A DNA stretch of 64,000 bases from Daucus carota subsp. sativus (GCF_001625215.2 NC_030383.2:6026779-6090778); one strand, 5' to 3'; shown: positions 10,741 to 23,690, numbered from the stretch's first letter. Notes: generated from the sequence alone by a model not told the origin. Numbers and translations: made by a program.

Positions 10741-12601
10741 GTAGCTGTCAGGTAATGCAGACTTTCTAATTGTTTTGGTTACTAGTTTCTGCACATATCT
10801 CTTAATTTTTATTTTAGTAAGTTTATTGTTGGCATGGACTGGTTTTTTATTTATGCATGGAAAATGAAGTCTTATTCATCATGATAAGCTCTGATCCTTT
10901 CTTTTGGGCCTATTGGCTAAAATTAATTAAATTTTTGGTAACTGCAGTTTCGTGAAGGAGGGAAGGCTGCTCGTAACTCGTCCCTGGGGGAAAGAAAACA
11001 GAGATGCATGAGTCAGCCTTTACAAGAGACTTGAAGAAAATAGAAAGAAGGAAGCTGATAAGCCAATGATAAGTATGAATCAACCTGCATTTTCTTCTTC
11101 TTACAGAAAAACTTGTTATACTAAAATTGAATTTGGTAACCTTGATCCAATATATTGTAATTCAATAGACTTCAATTTTATATAATTGAATCACATATAA
11201 TAATATTTGATTATCTGATTCGGGTAATACGCTAAATACAGTATCTGACTACATTCTCTGTGCTCACTCCTGTTATTCCAAGAATGTCTACTTGGTGAAA
11301 GAAACTTCGGAGTTTATATGGTGTGAGGCGGTTGTGCTAAATCTTATATTGGTGGAGTTATTTTATGATTTAGTACAGAAAAATGGTTTTGACTTTTTAT
11401 ATTAAATAAGTTGTTAAGTTCAATCTCAGAACTCTGTTTGGAGCTTTCAAACGCAGACATCAAAAAAGAAAAATTTCTGATTTACTGAAACTCTTAGTTT
11501 TTTTTTTCAAACTCTTAGTTAAAATTGATAAGAAAATATTATAAATAAAAATTATAAAGTATATGCGGATTTTTTTTCACTTCAATGGAGAAAACAAACA
11601 TTAACGAATTTGGGTCATCTATTATTAAATTAAACTCACATATTTTATTTATAATAATTTTAGATAATGATATATTATTTTAAAAATATCATCGATTAAT
11701 ATAAATTATACTTAATAATCAGAGCACAACGTAATTTAAGTTGAATAAGATGTTTTTGTGTCATTTTAACCATGATCGTGTGTACGGTTAAATTTTTTAT
11801 GACAAGTATATAATGTAGCTTGATCAAATGTAAAAGATATATAAATTTTAAAATATTAAATAATTATGGGTATTTAGCAAGTGTTTTGTTTTGTAAGCAT
11901 ACAACAATAAGATCACAGATAAAAAAAAATAATAATACATATATTAAGGAAAATAAAAAAAATAGAACATCTCCATTGCATTGATTAAAATGATTAGATA
12001 TAATAATATAAAAAAGTATTTATTTAAAATTTGTTATATTTTTAAAGAGGTGTGTTTTAATAATACTAAAAGTAATATGATATTATAATTTTTATAATTA
12101 GATAATTATAGATAAAATCAATCATCTTAATATAATAAATCATAAATGAGGTAAATTGTTCTTGTACATAGGAACATGGGTAGGCTGTCTAAAATTAGCT
12201 CCGCGGTTCGGTGACCGAACCGAAAGAACTGAAAATGCTTGTCATTATCTAATAAACTTGTGGTAATATCCATGACCATCCAATTCTGCTATGCTCCAGT
12301 TATGTGAACATCAAGACGACATTTATGCACAAAATTTGCCCAGTATTGAAACTTGATGACATATATGCGTAAAATTTGCCCAGTATTGGAGCTGCTCATT
12401 GATCATCTCTCTCCCTTCAGCAAGCTGCAGCTTAAGGGTGTTGCTTTGCAGGACTGGAAGATAATTTATTATATAAACCGCATCTTTAAGTTCCGGCTGC
12501 ATCTTTAAGTTCCGGGAAAGAAGTGTTGCAAGCAGGCATCAACTTTAGCAAGAAATTTTTATTCCACTTCTCCAAGGAACCCTGTGTTGATGATATTAAT
12601 A
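10741..12601. other. Intergenic downstream of POP4, AT-rich
   Basis: The first 300 bases are probably POP4 3' UTR. The remainder is AT-rich with no coding potential. A short palindromic GC patch at about 12200-12230 (CGGTTCGGTGACCGAACCG) is the only local structure noticed. At 12477-12521 a short direct duplication of 'GCATCTTTAAGTTCCGG' occurs. Confidence 0.5.
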
Positions 12602-12603
12602 TA

Positions 12604-12915
12604 CTCCCTCCGTTCCAAAATGTTAGTCTTGTTTGCCAAAAAAAAATATTCCATAATATGTGTCCTACTCTTTTTTCAATACATTTTTTCAAGACTTAAC
12701 TTTGAATTTATCTTTCCAAAATTGACTAGATGTAGTGGATACACCTATCTGGTGAAAGTCTCATGCAGTTTTTAATCTTATTAAATGCAGTTAGCTAGCT
12801 TTCAAGGTCACAATCATTAAATAGCACTAAAAATAAAAAGAAAAACATACACATTCAAAATACCTTAATATGTGTGAAAATGACAAACAAGACTAACATT
12901 TTGGAACGGAGGGAG
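12604..12915. mobile_element. Stowaway-type MITE (Tc1/mariner), 312 bp
   Basis: Terminal inverted repeats of about 30 bp: the left end CTCCCTCCGTTCCAAAATGT is exactly inverted at the right end (ACATTTTGGAACGGAGGGAG). The element is flanked by TA on both sides (12602-12603 and 12916-12917), the expected mariner target duplication. It has no coding capacity. Confidence 0.95.
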
Positions 12916-13380
12916 TACTAAGTAAGAATAATAAATGGGTCCGAATCCAGACAATTTGTATCCATCTTTCCGTGATTCTTTATTGCCAAAAGAAATAAGA
13001 CTTTATTTTTTATATGAATACATGGGTTCGTTATAAAAAGATGGTTGTCAACAATTGCTTGTCAGTCAACAATTGCTTGTCAGAGACCGGCTTTCATGAT
13101 AAATTTAGTACTAACAAATAGTATACATCTATACAGTCACCCGCCTTTCTTTTGTTTGTAAACATTTGGTCAGTAATATCTTCATGCTAATGACACAAAT
13201 CACAGTCTGCTCAAATTGAACCCAAATGACAATATTATGTAACAAATAATAATATGATACATCCACAACATTATACTATATTTGCTTCTGTATTACAATA
13301 TCGTTCTACACTATCCATCCAACAAGAATTGTAACAGTTAATATATTTCAGTGAATTGGATGTCAAACAAAATGAAATGC
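12916..13380. other. Intergenic, 3' flank of HCF152
   Basis: Contains a 16-bp direct repeat near 13048-13081 (GTCAACAATTGCTTGTCA twice). The part nearest 13380 is expected to be HCF152 3' UTR. No other feature is seen. Confidence 0.5.
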
Positions 13381-15579
13381 TCAGTCGTCTCCATCAGCAG
13401 CTTCAAGGCGCCACTCACTCCCATAATAAGAATTAGGCAATCCCAACCAAAACTTGAAAGCCTCTGCGGCTTTTTTCCTTTCCTTCCTTCGATCCTGTCT
13501 GGCTCTGGACGCATGTTTACTTGTAAACATCCTTGAATGCATTTCAACATATATTCTGGTGTACTTTGTCTTGTTTGGTGGTATTCCATACTCTTCCATG
13601 CAAGCCACAATCTCTAATGCTTTCTTAAAGAAAGCAGCCCTAACACAGATATCAGCCAGCGTATCTAATAGCCCTTCATCAGGCTCTAATCGCGGGACAT
13701 CTGAAGCTTTCGAATTCTCTCCATCCCCCATTCCACATCTTTCCTTCACTTCATTCCATAGCAGAAGTGCTTCTCCAGGTTTTCTGGCTAATGCAATACA
13801 ATTTGCAAGACTTCCATATGTCGCCACATTTGGATGAACTCCGTTCTCTTTCATCCTCTCTACTATCCTCTTTGCCTCTTCAAGTAATCCCAGCCTACAA
13901 TACCCTTCGACCAACATATTCCAAGCAACCAAATCAACCTTCACTCTCGGGTCATTGAGCATCTCATCAAAAACTTTGTTAGCTAGCTTTGGCTGACCCG
14001 ACAAAGCAAATGCTTTCATTAAGGTGGTGTAGCTAACCTTGGAAGGAGCAATTCCTCTTGCTCGCATTTCATTAAAATAGGTAAGAGCCCCAGCACCATC
14101 ATCAATCAATATACACCCATCAATTAGAGTATTATAAGATACCACATCAGGCTCCAGACCTGCATCACCATCAGCCATTACACGAATCAATTCTTTGGCC
14201 TCCTCTATCTGAAGTTGTTCGCAGTAGCCCTTGAGAAGAATATTATAAGTAATCCTATTAGCAGGAACACCAATCCTAGACATCTCAGCCAGCACCTGCC
14301 TTGCTCTATCCATTGCTCCAACCTTAACAAACGCAGATATAACTGTCGTATATGTAACATGATCAGGGTGGCTGCCACTATCTTCTTGTTGACGCATCGC
14401 TTCTAGCATTCTCATCGTGTCCAAAACACGACCTTGCTTCATATATCCCTTCATCAACGTCGTATATATTCTAGAATCTGGTCTGTAAACTTTTTTCAAC
14501 ATTGGCGGATCATGATCATTTGAGCTAACCGAATTCGGAAGCAACTTTGCAAACACGTGATTCTCCGTCTTCCTAACAAATTCCGTATCAGAACACTCCC
14601 TAAGAACTCTACATATATCTAACCGACCTTCCCTCATTGCTTGTACCAATTCCTCCGCAATCTCCAAATCACCAAAACCCACATAAGCCGCCACAAGAGA
14701 ATGCAACGTCGTCATACACAACGGAATCCCCTTATCAAGAATCCTCTCCAACACAAACACAAGCAAATCCTTCCTATTAACCCTCGCACACAACTTAATC
14801 ATAATATTATAACTCAAAACATCAGGTTCACACTTAAACTCCTGCATTTCATCAAACAATTCCAAGAACCTCTTACTAAGCCCTAAATTCGCACACGCAT
14901 TAAGCACCGCATTAAACGCAGCCGTATCAGGCTTCGAATCAACCACCACATTCGGGTCCGAAAAACGCCTCACCCTCTTAACAACAGACTGAAACAACCT
15001 CACAGCCTCCGCCGGCCCATCATCACCAGACGACGCTAATCGACTCACAACAGCACTCCAAGCCTTAACATGAGGAAGATAACCAGACTTAAGCATAGAC
15101 TTAATAATCGAAGTAGCATAAAGAGTTTGACCTGATTTCGCAGCGGAAACAGCCAGCAGGCCCAGAGAGTTGGCGTCGAGACGGTGCAGCTGTTGCTCAT
15201 CACGGAGACGCGTGATAATAGACTGAGCTCGAGCGAAGCTAGAAGGAGTGTTCTGGTAAGATAATTGAGAGATTAAGCGGCTCAGACAAGTGGGGTTGGG
15301 GAGTTTAGTTGAGTTCGAGTAAGCTAACCAAGCCTCTTCTGTTTTTCTCTGTCGGAGAAGCAAGATTAGTGTTTGGTCTTGGGGATTATTATTATTACTA
15401 CTAATATTAATGTTGTTGGGGTTTGAGAGAGAGAGATTTGAGGAGTTGGGTTGAGTTGAGGTTTGGACACGAAACGGGTTGGGGGTTTTGAGCGGTGGGG
15501 ATATGCGGCGGAGGGCGGCGGTGATAGGGTGGGTAGGGGTGGTTGGCCACGGTGGTGTAGTGATGATGTTGGTGGTCAT
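13381..15579 (-). CDS. HCF152: Chloroplast P-class PPR protein HCF152
   Basis: Single-exon gene of 732 residues. The Thr/Pro/Ser/Asn-rich first ~70 residues look like a plastid transit peptide. Residues ~75-670 are tandem P-class PPR motifs (for example DTAAFNAVLNACANLG, DVLSYNIMIKLCARV, DHVTYTTVISAFVKVGAMDR, DVVSYNTLIDGCILIDDG). The C-terminus (SKHASRARQDRRKERKKAAE then FKFWLGLPNSYYGSEW) is the diagnostic tail I associate with Arabidopsis HCF152 (At3g09650, about 778 residues). HCF152 binds intercistronic RNA between psbH and petB and stabilises processed petB transcripts, so it is needed for cytochrome b6f accumulation; that role is family knowledge. The start at 15579 is the first ATG of the frame and precedes the transit-like region. 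The gene looks intact. Confidence 0.95.
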   Translation of the reverse strand: MTTNIITTPPWPTTPTHPITAALRRISPPLKTPNPFRVQTSTQPNSSNLSLSNPNNINISSNNNNPQDQTLILLLRQRKTEEAWLAYSNSTKLPNPTCLSRLISQLSYQNTPSSFARAQSIITRLRDEQQLHRLDANSLGLLAVSAAKSGQTLYATSIIKSMLKSGYLPHVKAWSAVVSRLASSGDDGPAEAVRLFQSVVKRVRRFSDPNVVVDSKPDTAAFNAVLNACANLGLSKRFLELFDEMQEFKCEPDVLSYNIMIKLCARVNRKDLLVFVLERILDKGIPLCMTTLHSLVAAYVGFGDLEIAEELVQAMREGRLDICRVLRECSDTEFVRKTENHVFAKLLPNSVSSNDHDPPMLKKVYRPDSRIYTTLMKGYMKQGRVLDTMRMLEAMRQQEDSGSHPDHVTYTTVISAFVKVGAMDRARQVLAEMSRIGVPANRITYNILLKGYCEQLQIEEAKELIRVMADGDAGLEPDVVSYNTLIDGCILIDDGAGALTYFNEMRARGIAPSKVSYTTLMKAFALSGQPKLANKVFDEMLNDPRVKVDLVAWNMLVEGYCRLGLLEEAKRIVERMKENGVHPNVATYGSLANCIALARKPGEALLLWNEVKERCGMGDGENSKASDVPRLEPDEGLLDTLADICVRAAFFKKALEIVACMEEYGIPPNKTKYTRIYVEMHSRMFTSKHASRARQDRRKERKKAAEAFKFWLGLPNSYYGSEWRLEAADGDD

Positions 15580-15639
15580 TATACTAGCCCATCCACAATT
15601 GGGGCATCCCTGATTTATTATTTCTTTTTGCTTATAATT

Positions 15640-15900
15640 TTATTCCCTTTTTCCACTTATAAGTTTATTCTCTCACAGGTGCCTTGACTTTTTTTCACGT
15701 ATTTTTAAATCATTTGGCTGTATGTTACAAATCATTATTTTTGAAATTTTTTTTATTAAAATAAAAATATATATCACATATTTTTATTCAGAAAAATAAA
15801 TTTTAAAAAATAATAATTTTTAGCCTACGGTCAAACCAATTAAAAATGCGTGCAAAAAAACTAAACGACTTATATTTCATTTCAAAACGAAGGGAGTATA
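15640..15900. mobile_element. Degenerate Stowaway-like MITE remnant
   Basis: The right end reads ACGAAGGGAGTATA, the inverse of a Stowaway terminus. Inner arms are imperfectly inverted: CACGTATTTTTAAATCATTTGGCTGTA on the left mirrors TACGGTCAAACCAATTAAAAATGCGTG on the right. The left terminus is eroded, and no clean target duplication is seen. Confidence 0.6.
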
Positions 15901-18763
15901 AAATTTCAGGTCCGCCACAGCTCGTTTCTAGTCAAAGGTCACAAGACAAAAATCTTGTCCTCAGAGCGACCGATTAGCTGATCTTTATAGCCGATAAGTG
16001 ATAATATTATGATAAATTAGAAATTTAATTTTATACTAACATGTGTTTCAGGGATAAAATGCTATATTATTTTCGAATGCTATTAAAATGATCCGATTTT
16101 GTATTTATAAAAATGCGATAAACATTTGAGAGAAACAAATCATGACTCAACAGAGATATTTGTATGTATATGAGTTATGAATGGACATCGGCGGTGATAT
16201 GTGTACTGTATTATATCCTCATACCTTGCTTCCTCTCCGTGTTGGAACCTTTTTCCGTCAATTTAAAATAAGGAGTTACTTGTGTCCGACTGTCCGGCGT
16301 CCCTCTCAATTGTTTATATTTTTTCATTGCTTGACACTCATATAAAATATAATTTATAATATTTTTTAAAATTTGTTTTTATATAAAAATTGAGGATGTT
16401 AATTGTACCTTATTTAAAGGGCTTTAATGTGTATTAATTAAGGACGTTAATATTTTATTAATTGTGCCTTAATTAAGAGTTTAATTGTCTCAATTATGAG
16501 TTATCATAATTGTGTAAATATTTTGATCAGCACCTGCATATACACGTGATTTTATTAATAATTGATTATTGGATATATTTTTTATTTTTATAATTTATGT
16601 AACCTAATATATATCGCCTTATAATTTTCTTGTTTCCCTTGTTTTATTTTCAGGATTTCTTGGAAAAAGACCGGTTTTTCTTTTCGGACATTAAAGTTTT
16701 ATTGTCTAAATTTCTCCGATCATCTTGCATGTCCGACGGTTAGATAATAAGTTTTCTTAAATGAAAGAATTATCACGGTAAATTGCCGATTCATATTTGT
16801 GAGATTTATTCTCATTTTCAAAAAAAATAAAAAATTTAGATAGTAAATATTTATTCTAAAGAAAAAATAAATTCAAAATAATTTATCAAATTATATTTTA
16901 TTAGTATTAGGATGTGCGCTAAGCCCTGTCCTCAATATAAATAAATGAGGGGACGAAGGGAGTGACTTATACTCGGAAGATCGACACTTTGACTTTTTCG
17001 CGTTTTCAACGTACTCAGAACAGTTACTTGTAAATATTCTTTTTCAAAAATATTTGTTTTGTCTAAAAATATGGATCTTATATTTTTAAAAAAAACACTA
17101 ATATTTTAAAAAAATTATTTAGAAGTAACTCTTTACCGAATAAATGCATGCAAAAAAAGTGAGTCAAACTTTTTAGGAAGGAGGGAGTATTGATTTAAAT
17201 AAAGTTATAAAATAATGTCAATTAGACAAAATCACGAAATAATAAGTAATCAAAAATTTATGGGATGATTAATTGAAGAGCGGGAGATTTATTGGTTCGA
17301 TGAATTATAAAAAATAATTAATTATTGATTAATTAAAATCTATCACTGATTTCTAAAATAATGTTTAACGCAACAAGTGTAATATAAAAATTATGCTTAA
17401 TTTTATATTATTAATTATTTATAAACTATTCAAAATATAATAGCAAAAATAAACATAATAGATTATCTATTTAAATAATAATATTAACTTGAAATATCAT
17501 TTATGATACTATCGTGAAATTTTCTTTCCCCATATTATGCTAATTTCTTACTGTTATACATAATATCCTCTTCATATTCATTATATTGGGAACACATCCG
17601 TTAGTCGAATGTTATACAAACCAACTATAAATAGGGATTTGCTAGCGAAAGAAGGTTTTGCCAGCGACAAGCATCGGTCAATAATGTCGGGAGTATCAAA
17701 ATCACCGAGATAGATCACTAATTTAAAAAATTGAAAAAAATTTGAAATCGATAAATGGTAGTCGAAATTGTAAAAACCTTTTCGAACGATTTGCTAACTT
17801 TTCAATAACAATTGACTGATGTGAGAACATGATTTGATAATAGACGGTAGGAAAAAAAGGTTTTCAACCTTTCACGCAAACTAATGTCGGTAGTTGGATA
17901 TCTCAGACACGATTCTAATTCTTTTCAAATTACACATTTAATAATGTCTTATGAAAATAAAAAGAGAATTTAGAGTATGTACAATCATCTTGAAATCATA
18001 GTAAAAAATTATTAATATTATAAAAAATATATAGTGATTTATGTAAAAAAATTCAATTCCATTGCCACATTTTTATTATCTATAAATATAATAAACTTCC
18101 TAATATTAGCTGTATATAATGTGTTACAAAATTTACATAACAATATATAAATTTGATCGTCAAACTCATAGCAGATATTCTTAGTAAACCCGTTTGAGTG
18201 AGACTGACAACATGTTTGGTAGTGTAATTCATATAGGGCAACAAGGGTCATGCGTATTATACAAATTAAGGTATGTCCTAGATACCAACCAGGTCTCTCC
18301 TAATCACGGGCAGCATGGCATGTCAGTATGTTACATAAGGGTGATTATGAAAACAATGCTTGCCAAGCTCATTCATTAAACAAAAATGTCATGCAACAGT
18401 CCATGATGATTGAAGTGATAAAACTCTTAGCTAATAACATTGTAACAAGTTACAACTACTTACTTTTGATGGGGATTTATGTAAAAATGTGAACACAAAC
18501 CATACCAAACAAGCAAGCCAAGCAAAAAAACGGTAAAACAAACCACATCTTCTCAAACATAAAGTTATTTTGCGTTTCAAAATCACATCTGCAGAAATCA
18601 AGTAGCAAAGGTGTCCAAATATAAATATAACACGCTCAACCTGATAGGAGAGCATAGGTTCTAATTATAACATATTATTTAGGCACCAAACAGTTGCATT
18701 ATGACATAACATTCATCTTTTTAGACGAACATTTGAAGAGGATGAGCAACGAGCAACAATCTC
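15901..18763. other. Intergenic, AT-rich, MITE debris
   Basis: Between the 5' end of HCF152 and the 3' end of the NF-YB gene. A second decayed Stowaway-like element appears at about 16955-17190 (an inner arm with GACTTTTT on the left mirrored by AAAAAAAGTGAGTCAAACTT, right end AGGAAGGAGGGAGTA). The rest is AT-rich with no supported gene. Confidence 0.5.
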
Positions 18764-20561
18764 TTACTCCTGGCGGCCTTGCATGAAAGCTGTCACAAAC
18801 TCACCATGTGCCTGCAATTTTTATTAAACAATGACAAAAATTAGATAGTATGTTGCATCATCAAAAACTTTGCATGTTAATATGTTATTTAGGTTTCAGC
18901 AAGTCATTGTCCCAGGAGCCATTACACATACCATGTAATTAGTACAAACCAGATTATGTATTAGTATATTTATGTCTATATGCTATATAATATCAAATCC
19001 TCCCAAAATAAACTAGCATGTTGGCGCAAGAAAATATTAATACTTTACAAAAGAATATCATGCAACTTGTCTATAAAGATTTTCCTCGTATTTCGTAAAA
19101 CACCAAATAATCCTAAAAGTTAGCCTTCTCTTTCAATATCTTACATCTAAGGATATTAGTGACATATTATTATCTTTTACCGTATGTTACATTCAAAGTA
19201 GCACGTGACTAAAGATGCTACTGCTCTAATAGCTTTAACTCTAAAAACATTTCACAGAAAGAAAATATTCTCAAGTTATAAAGCTAATTTTATATCAGTT
19301 TTGCACAATTTAATGAGAGTTAAGAGGAACTTGAGAGTTAGCGTCATTCACGCGCTGAGAGGGTAAGAAAACCTGAGAGTTAACGTCATTCACGCCATGA
19401 GAGGGAAATAGTCCCTGAGAGTTAGCGTCATTCACGCCCTGAGAGGGAAAGAGAATTTGTGAGTTAGCGTCAATCACTACCTGAGAATGAGAAATCTGTT
19501 GAGCAAGCTGAACAAAAAATTCCAACCATATAAGAAATTAGCAAGGGAAATATTCTTCAAAAAATTTTATTTGAAAAATTAAGAATTTACCCCATTATCT
19601 CCATTCCCTATCCCAGATCCTCCAACGCCTCCATTCATATTAGCAGATCCTCGGCCACCTTTTGTTGCTGCCCTTTTCTCACCCTACATTAATACATCAC
19701 TGGAAATATTACTAATGGTACAATTACATATATATTAAACGAACATAATAATCAAATAATTCAACTAAACTCAAACTGAACAAGCTCAATCATTCCAGAA
19801 CATTCAGGAACCCAAAGTGAAAAAAAAAAAAATGGTCAACAAACATGTCAAGATACATAGCTGAAGACATAATTTACATGGGAAAGGCAACTACCGCTCT
19901 GAATTTGTGCATGTATAATGTTAAAGGACCAATGTAATTTTGAAATCCAGCTCTGGACATAGCCCATAGCACATCATCACCACTAATAGTCTTCCTCTTG
20001 TCCTCTCGACACTTGTCGCTTGCCCTGAAAAACAGATATAATTACTTGTCCCTGTTAGAAAAAATAACAAACATAGAAACAAGTCACTTTGAGAACATGA
20101 GACATAGATTTTACAGGTTATGTCCATGTCTTTCATCTTCAATTTTTCAACAAAATTTCTTCATTATTAATCTATATTTAACATATCGTGATTAAATTTA
20201 TCCAAGACCGTGTTAATTCGAATGGAATATAGTGAGAGACTCATAGGAAGTCCAGGCCAAAGATAGAGAAGAAATGCTAGTCCGTGAATTACGACATGAC
20301 ATAATTTGTTAAGATTTGTGAATGAACACGGCTAGGAGAAAGGACTCGACATTCATCTAAATGTTAATTAGATAAAATCGGGTAGCAATTTTGCACAATA
20401 AAATGGAATAACGACCAAGTAAAAAACATAAATATCCACACATGATCTCAGGCTATCCTAATATAGTTAATAGTCTTGTCACATTAGATGCCTCATTGAA
20501 GACTCACAAACCACTATATTCATGAAAAACAAAAGAGTCTACACAGTTTGGAAATAAGAAT

Positions 20562-20598
<37 letters not shown>

Positions 20599-21758
20599 TA
20601 CTGTGTATTAAAATCTCATTTGTACATGAGTTTAATTGTAAAATGTAATCACATGTGTTAGTTCTCGATACAAGGTTAATTAAATTATGAGGGGTTGAAT
20701 AACTTAATCATCATTTAAAAACAATTGTGTCATTTTTTTAAAAAAAAACCCCATTTTCAAATCTTGTATCGAGAGTATAAACATTTATAATATCTGAATT
20801 AAAAACAAAGAAACAAGAAATATTACATGATAGATTTTTATCCTAATTTATGATGGCGAAATCCTTAATAAATCCGTTCATCCCTGTCTAGTCCCTGAAC
20901 TCCTCACAGGTGCCGAGATTTTCACTATAAGAAAAATCTACTCCTTACAGTAGGAAGAAAAGCCTTTGCAATTCTACAAATATATATCTTGAAACTCCCC
21001 ATTACTTCCTCAATATAAATGTAAAAACCTACAAGACTTGTCTTGAAATGTAACTCTCGTTACTTCCTTAAAGTTTGTAGACACCTTAATGTAGTATTTG
21101 TACTTTCAAACTTTTGCCGGTCTCAGATCTTAGATATCAGGTCTTGGTCTTTTCTCTTCCTCACGGTGCAAAAACTACTAACTTCCCGTTGGTACATTTA
21201 GGATTTGGGTCTTAGAACGAAGATCACCTCACTTCACTACAAAAGTGGTATATATGTGTGGTATGTGCAACAAAGTAGTTAGTGATGTGTGTGTGTGTGT
21301 GTGCGCATGTTGAAATGATTCAATTTAATGCTGAAACATATGTATTTAATGTTTGTCACAAATATCAAAATAAAGAGATATTGAAGATATCAACATGTAT
21401 AATTATAAGCACATAGGAACAAGTACTAATTTACTACTACTATTAGTTAAGAAAAAAAATTAAAGTGAGAGATATGATAAAACATACTCGCCAGTGATAT
21501 AACTGATAAAATCAGTAACGCACTCCTGGATACGCTCTTTAGACTCCTTCGCGATCTTCCCATTTTGTGGAACCGCTTTTCTCATGATCCTACTGATATT
21601 AGCTATTGGAAGAAGCATATCCTGATCTCGGACGGATTCAAAGCTTCGATTCCCATTCTCTGAGCTTCCACGCCCTGGACTCACTGCTGCATTTTCTACA
21701 ATAGATTCCATTCCTGCATAAATAAACAAACAAAAATTTACAGTTTTTTCATTATAGT

Positions 21759-21834
<76 letters not shown>

Positions 21835-23243
21835 GTGTGTGTGTGTGTGTGTGTGTAAAAATTGGGGATTAATTCAAGTTAAAAGTAAAATTTATCAATT
21901 TAAATATGCTAGCATCTATAGTTGTCGGGAATTGAGTAGAAGGGTTCAAAATTTGAAAAATAATTCACTGAAATGTAAAAGAAAAGACATGAGCGAGGGG
22001 TGATGAGAGATATGAGATCGGACGGTGCATAGAGGAAAAGAATAAAATGATAGATCATTCTGGATTTGGGTACTATGAACACCGTCCGTTAATATCCCCC
22101 GCCCACCCCCATAAAATTTAATAAATAATAGCTAATAAAATTAATAAATATTTGTTAATGAATAACACCTCATAAATTAATAAATATAAATATCTGAAAA
22201 CTTTGTTAGTTGATAAATGAAAATTGAGTCAGAGAATGAATAAAAAATTTAAAGCGTGTATAATCCAAAAATTACAAACCTCTCCAAAATTTCAAGAGCG
22301 GCATCGTGGCAAAAATATTATCAGTTAATAAGTAGGTTTATAAATATATTTAGATTATCATATTGTTATTAGACTTGATAAATCAATATTATAATAATGA
22401 GATTGAGTTGACTTCTATGGAGACCATCTTTTTATTAGAGACTTTGAAGATTATATATGTTCCGCAAGTAAGAGATTATAAAATATATTAATATGTGAAA
22501 CATGTTTTGCTTGCGGTGCATATATGATCTCCAAGGTATACAATAAAATAGTGATCTTTATATCTTAATTGTGATATCCACATTAAATATCTTAGTTTTA
22601 TGATTGAAAGGATTCATCTTTATGGAAAGATATCTAAGAAAAGTCATGACCAAATAAAATTAGAATAAATACATTGAATCTTAAAAGGTTCTTCAAATCT
22701 AGTATTCATATGTAGAAAGTTTTGAAAATGATTTTATTACATACATATATGAACATTTTATAAATAACACTAGATTTGAAAGCACATACCAAAAGGCAAA
22801 TCTGAATACTACCATTTATATGTATCAAATTTCAAACTCATTTGCAAAAAATTTCTTAAAACGCATTTCTTTTGCTTTAAATTCTTAAACTGGTATCAAG
22901 GTTTCTTAACATAACGCTAAATCTTATATAACAAAGAATAACCCATTATTTGAATACAAATCAATATACATAATCAAGGTATATGAAAATGATAAAAGAT
23001 CTCAATAGGTTTATTGATTTAATAAAATCATAAAATCATGTATATATATCTCGATGATCGATGTAAGATTCGTTTTTCATAAAATCATGTTAAAACAAAG
23101 TTAAATCAGAAACATTTATAAACGAGACCATATATACGTTCGAAACAAAGCTGTATACGTAAAGAAACCATTACATAAATTCAAAACAGATAATAGAGAG
23201 CAGTCGAACCTGCAGAATTTGTTAATGGACGAGGATTAGCCAT
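18764..23243 (-). CDS. NF-YB histone-fold transcription factor subunit
   Basis: Exons (minus strand) 23243-23210, 21713-21488, 20024-19895, 19683-19591, 19507-19481 and 18811-18764 join in phase to 185 residues. Start [12 protein letters not shown]. The histone-fold domain spans about residues 39-130: [77 protein letters not shown] and [14 protein letters not shown]. It matches NF-YB, which dimerises with NF-YC and joins NF-YA to bind CCAAT boxes. The region after the fold is diverged, so I do not assign a member number. The C-terminus is ambiguous. Splicing at the CAG/GTAGTG donor (19481/19480) to 18811 gives [28 protein letters not shown]; reading through to 19310 gives 226 residues ending in four VNDANSQ-type repeats. 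Phases support both. Confidence 0.88.
19310..19507 (-). CDS. Alternative terminal exon of the NF-YB gene (read-through of the minisatellite)
   Basis: If the donor at 19480 is not used, exon 5 stays open for 66 codons to a TAA at 19310-19312. It encodes [17 protein letters not shown] and three further copies of a 14-residue unit (consensus VNDANSQ plus a variable LFPSQG-like part). Because the DNA unit is 42 bp, an open frame persists automatically, so coding status cannot be judged from openness alone. The spliced form using exon 18811-18764 is listed with the gene. Confidence 0.45.
   Translation of the reverse strand, partial: LAQQISHSQVVIDANSQILFPSQGVNDANSQGLFPSHGVNDVNSQVFLPSQRVNDANSQVPLNSH
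19333..19500. repeat. Four-copy 42-bp minisatellite spanning an exon-intron junction
   Basis: On the plus strand, units start at 19333, 19375, 19417 and 19459 with the shared core GTTAGCGTCATTCACG. On the gene strand the core is TCTCAG followed by (G/C)GCGTGAATGACG. The unit at 19459-19500 carries the candidate splice donor (CAG/GTAGTG) while the other three have GG or CG in place of the GT. Confidence 0.95.
20564..20597. repeat. (TG)n microsatellite in NF-YB intron 2
   Basis: Seventeen uninterrupted TG units. Nearby, CTCGATACAAG at 20666 is inverted at 20764-20775 (CTTGTATCGAG), a short stem with a loop of about 90 bases, possibly a relic insertion in this 1.46-kb intron. Confidence 0.9.
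21761..21856. repeat. Compound (AT)n-(TG)n microsatellite in NF-YB intron 1
   Basis: About 34 AT units followed by ACACA and about 11 TG units, located 48 bases upstream (in gene sense) of the exon 2 acceptor at 21713/21714. It produces a spurious Tyr-Ile open frame. Confidence 0.95.
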
Positions 23244-23690
23244 TTTCTTAAGAACAAGACAAGACGGCGCTCACTATCATATATCAAAGTGAAGATATTG
23301 CTATATAGTTATATAGAGGTTATGATTGACTATAGTAATAAATATTGACCAATCGAATTAAAAGAGTACAATGGGCTCAACAGTTTAGTATACTAGCCCA
23401 ATATAAATTATGAAGCCCAAAAATGATTAGCTTAAACTTAAAGTGTAAATTTATTATTATTTAAATCAAATCATCAAATCATTAATAATATAATTATTTT
23501 TCTTTAAGAATAAATTTATAAAAATCAATAATCTTAATATTCTAAATTATCAAAATTCTCAATATGTTTGGGTTATTAAAAATATAACAGATAAATGATA
23601 TGATATTTAGATGACATAAAGATAATAATCAATGACTTATCGAAGTCTTATTAAATGTATGTAAGACAATACTCAGACGTTAACAAGTTA
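23244..23690. other. NF-YB 5' flank
   Basis: AT-rich promoter-proximal sequence upstream of the NF-YB start. No element was identified with confidence. Confidence 0.4.

Noticed and set aside
21760-21834. Tyr-Ile repeat protein start upstream of NF-YB exon 2
   Set aside because: It is the (AT)n microsatellite read in frame; the splice acceptor at 21713/21714 removes it.
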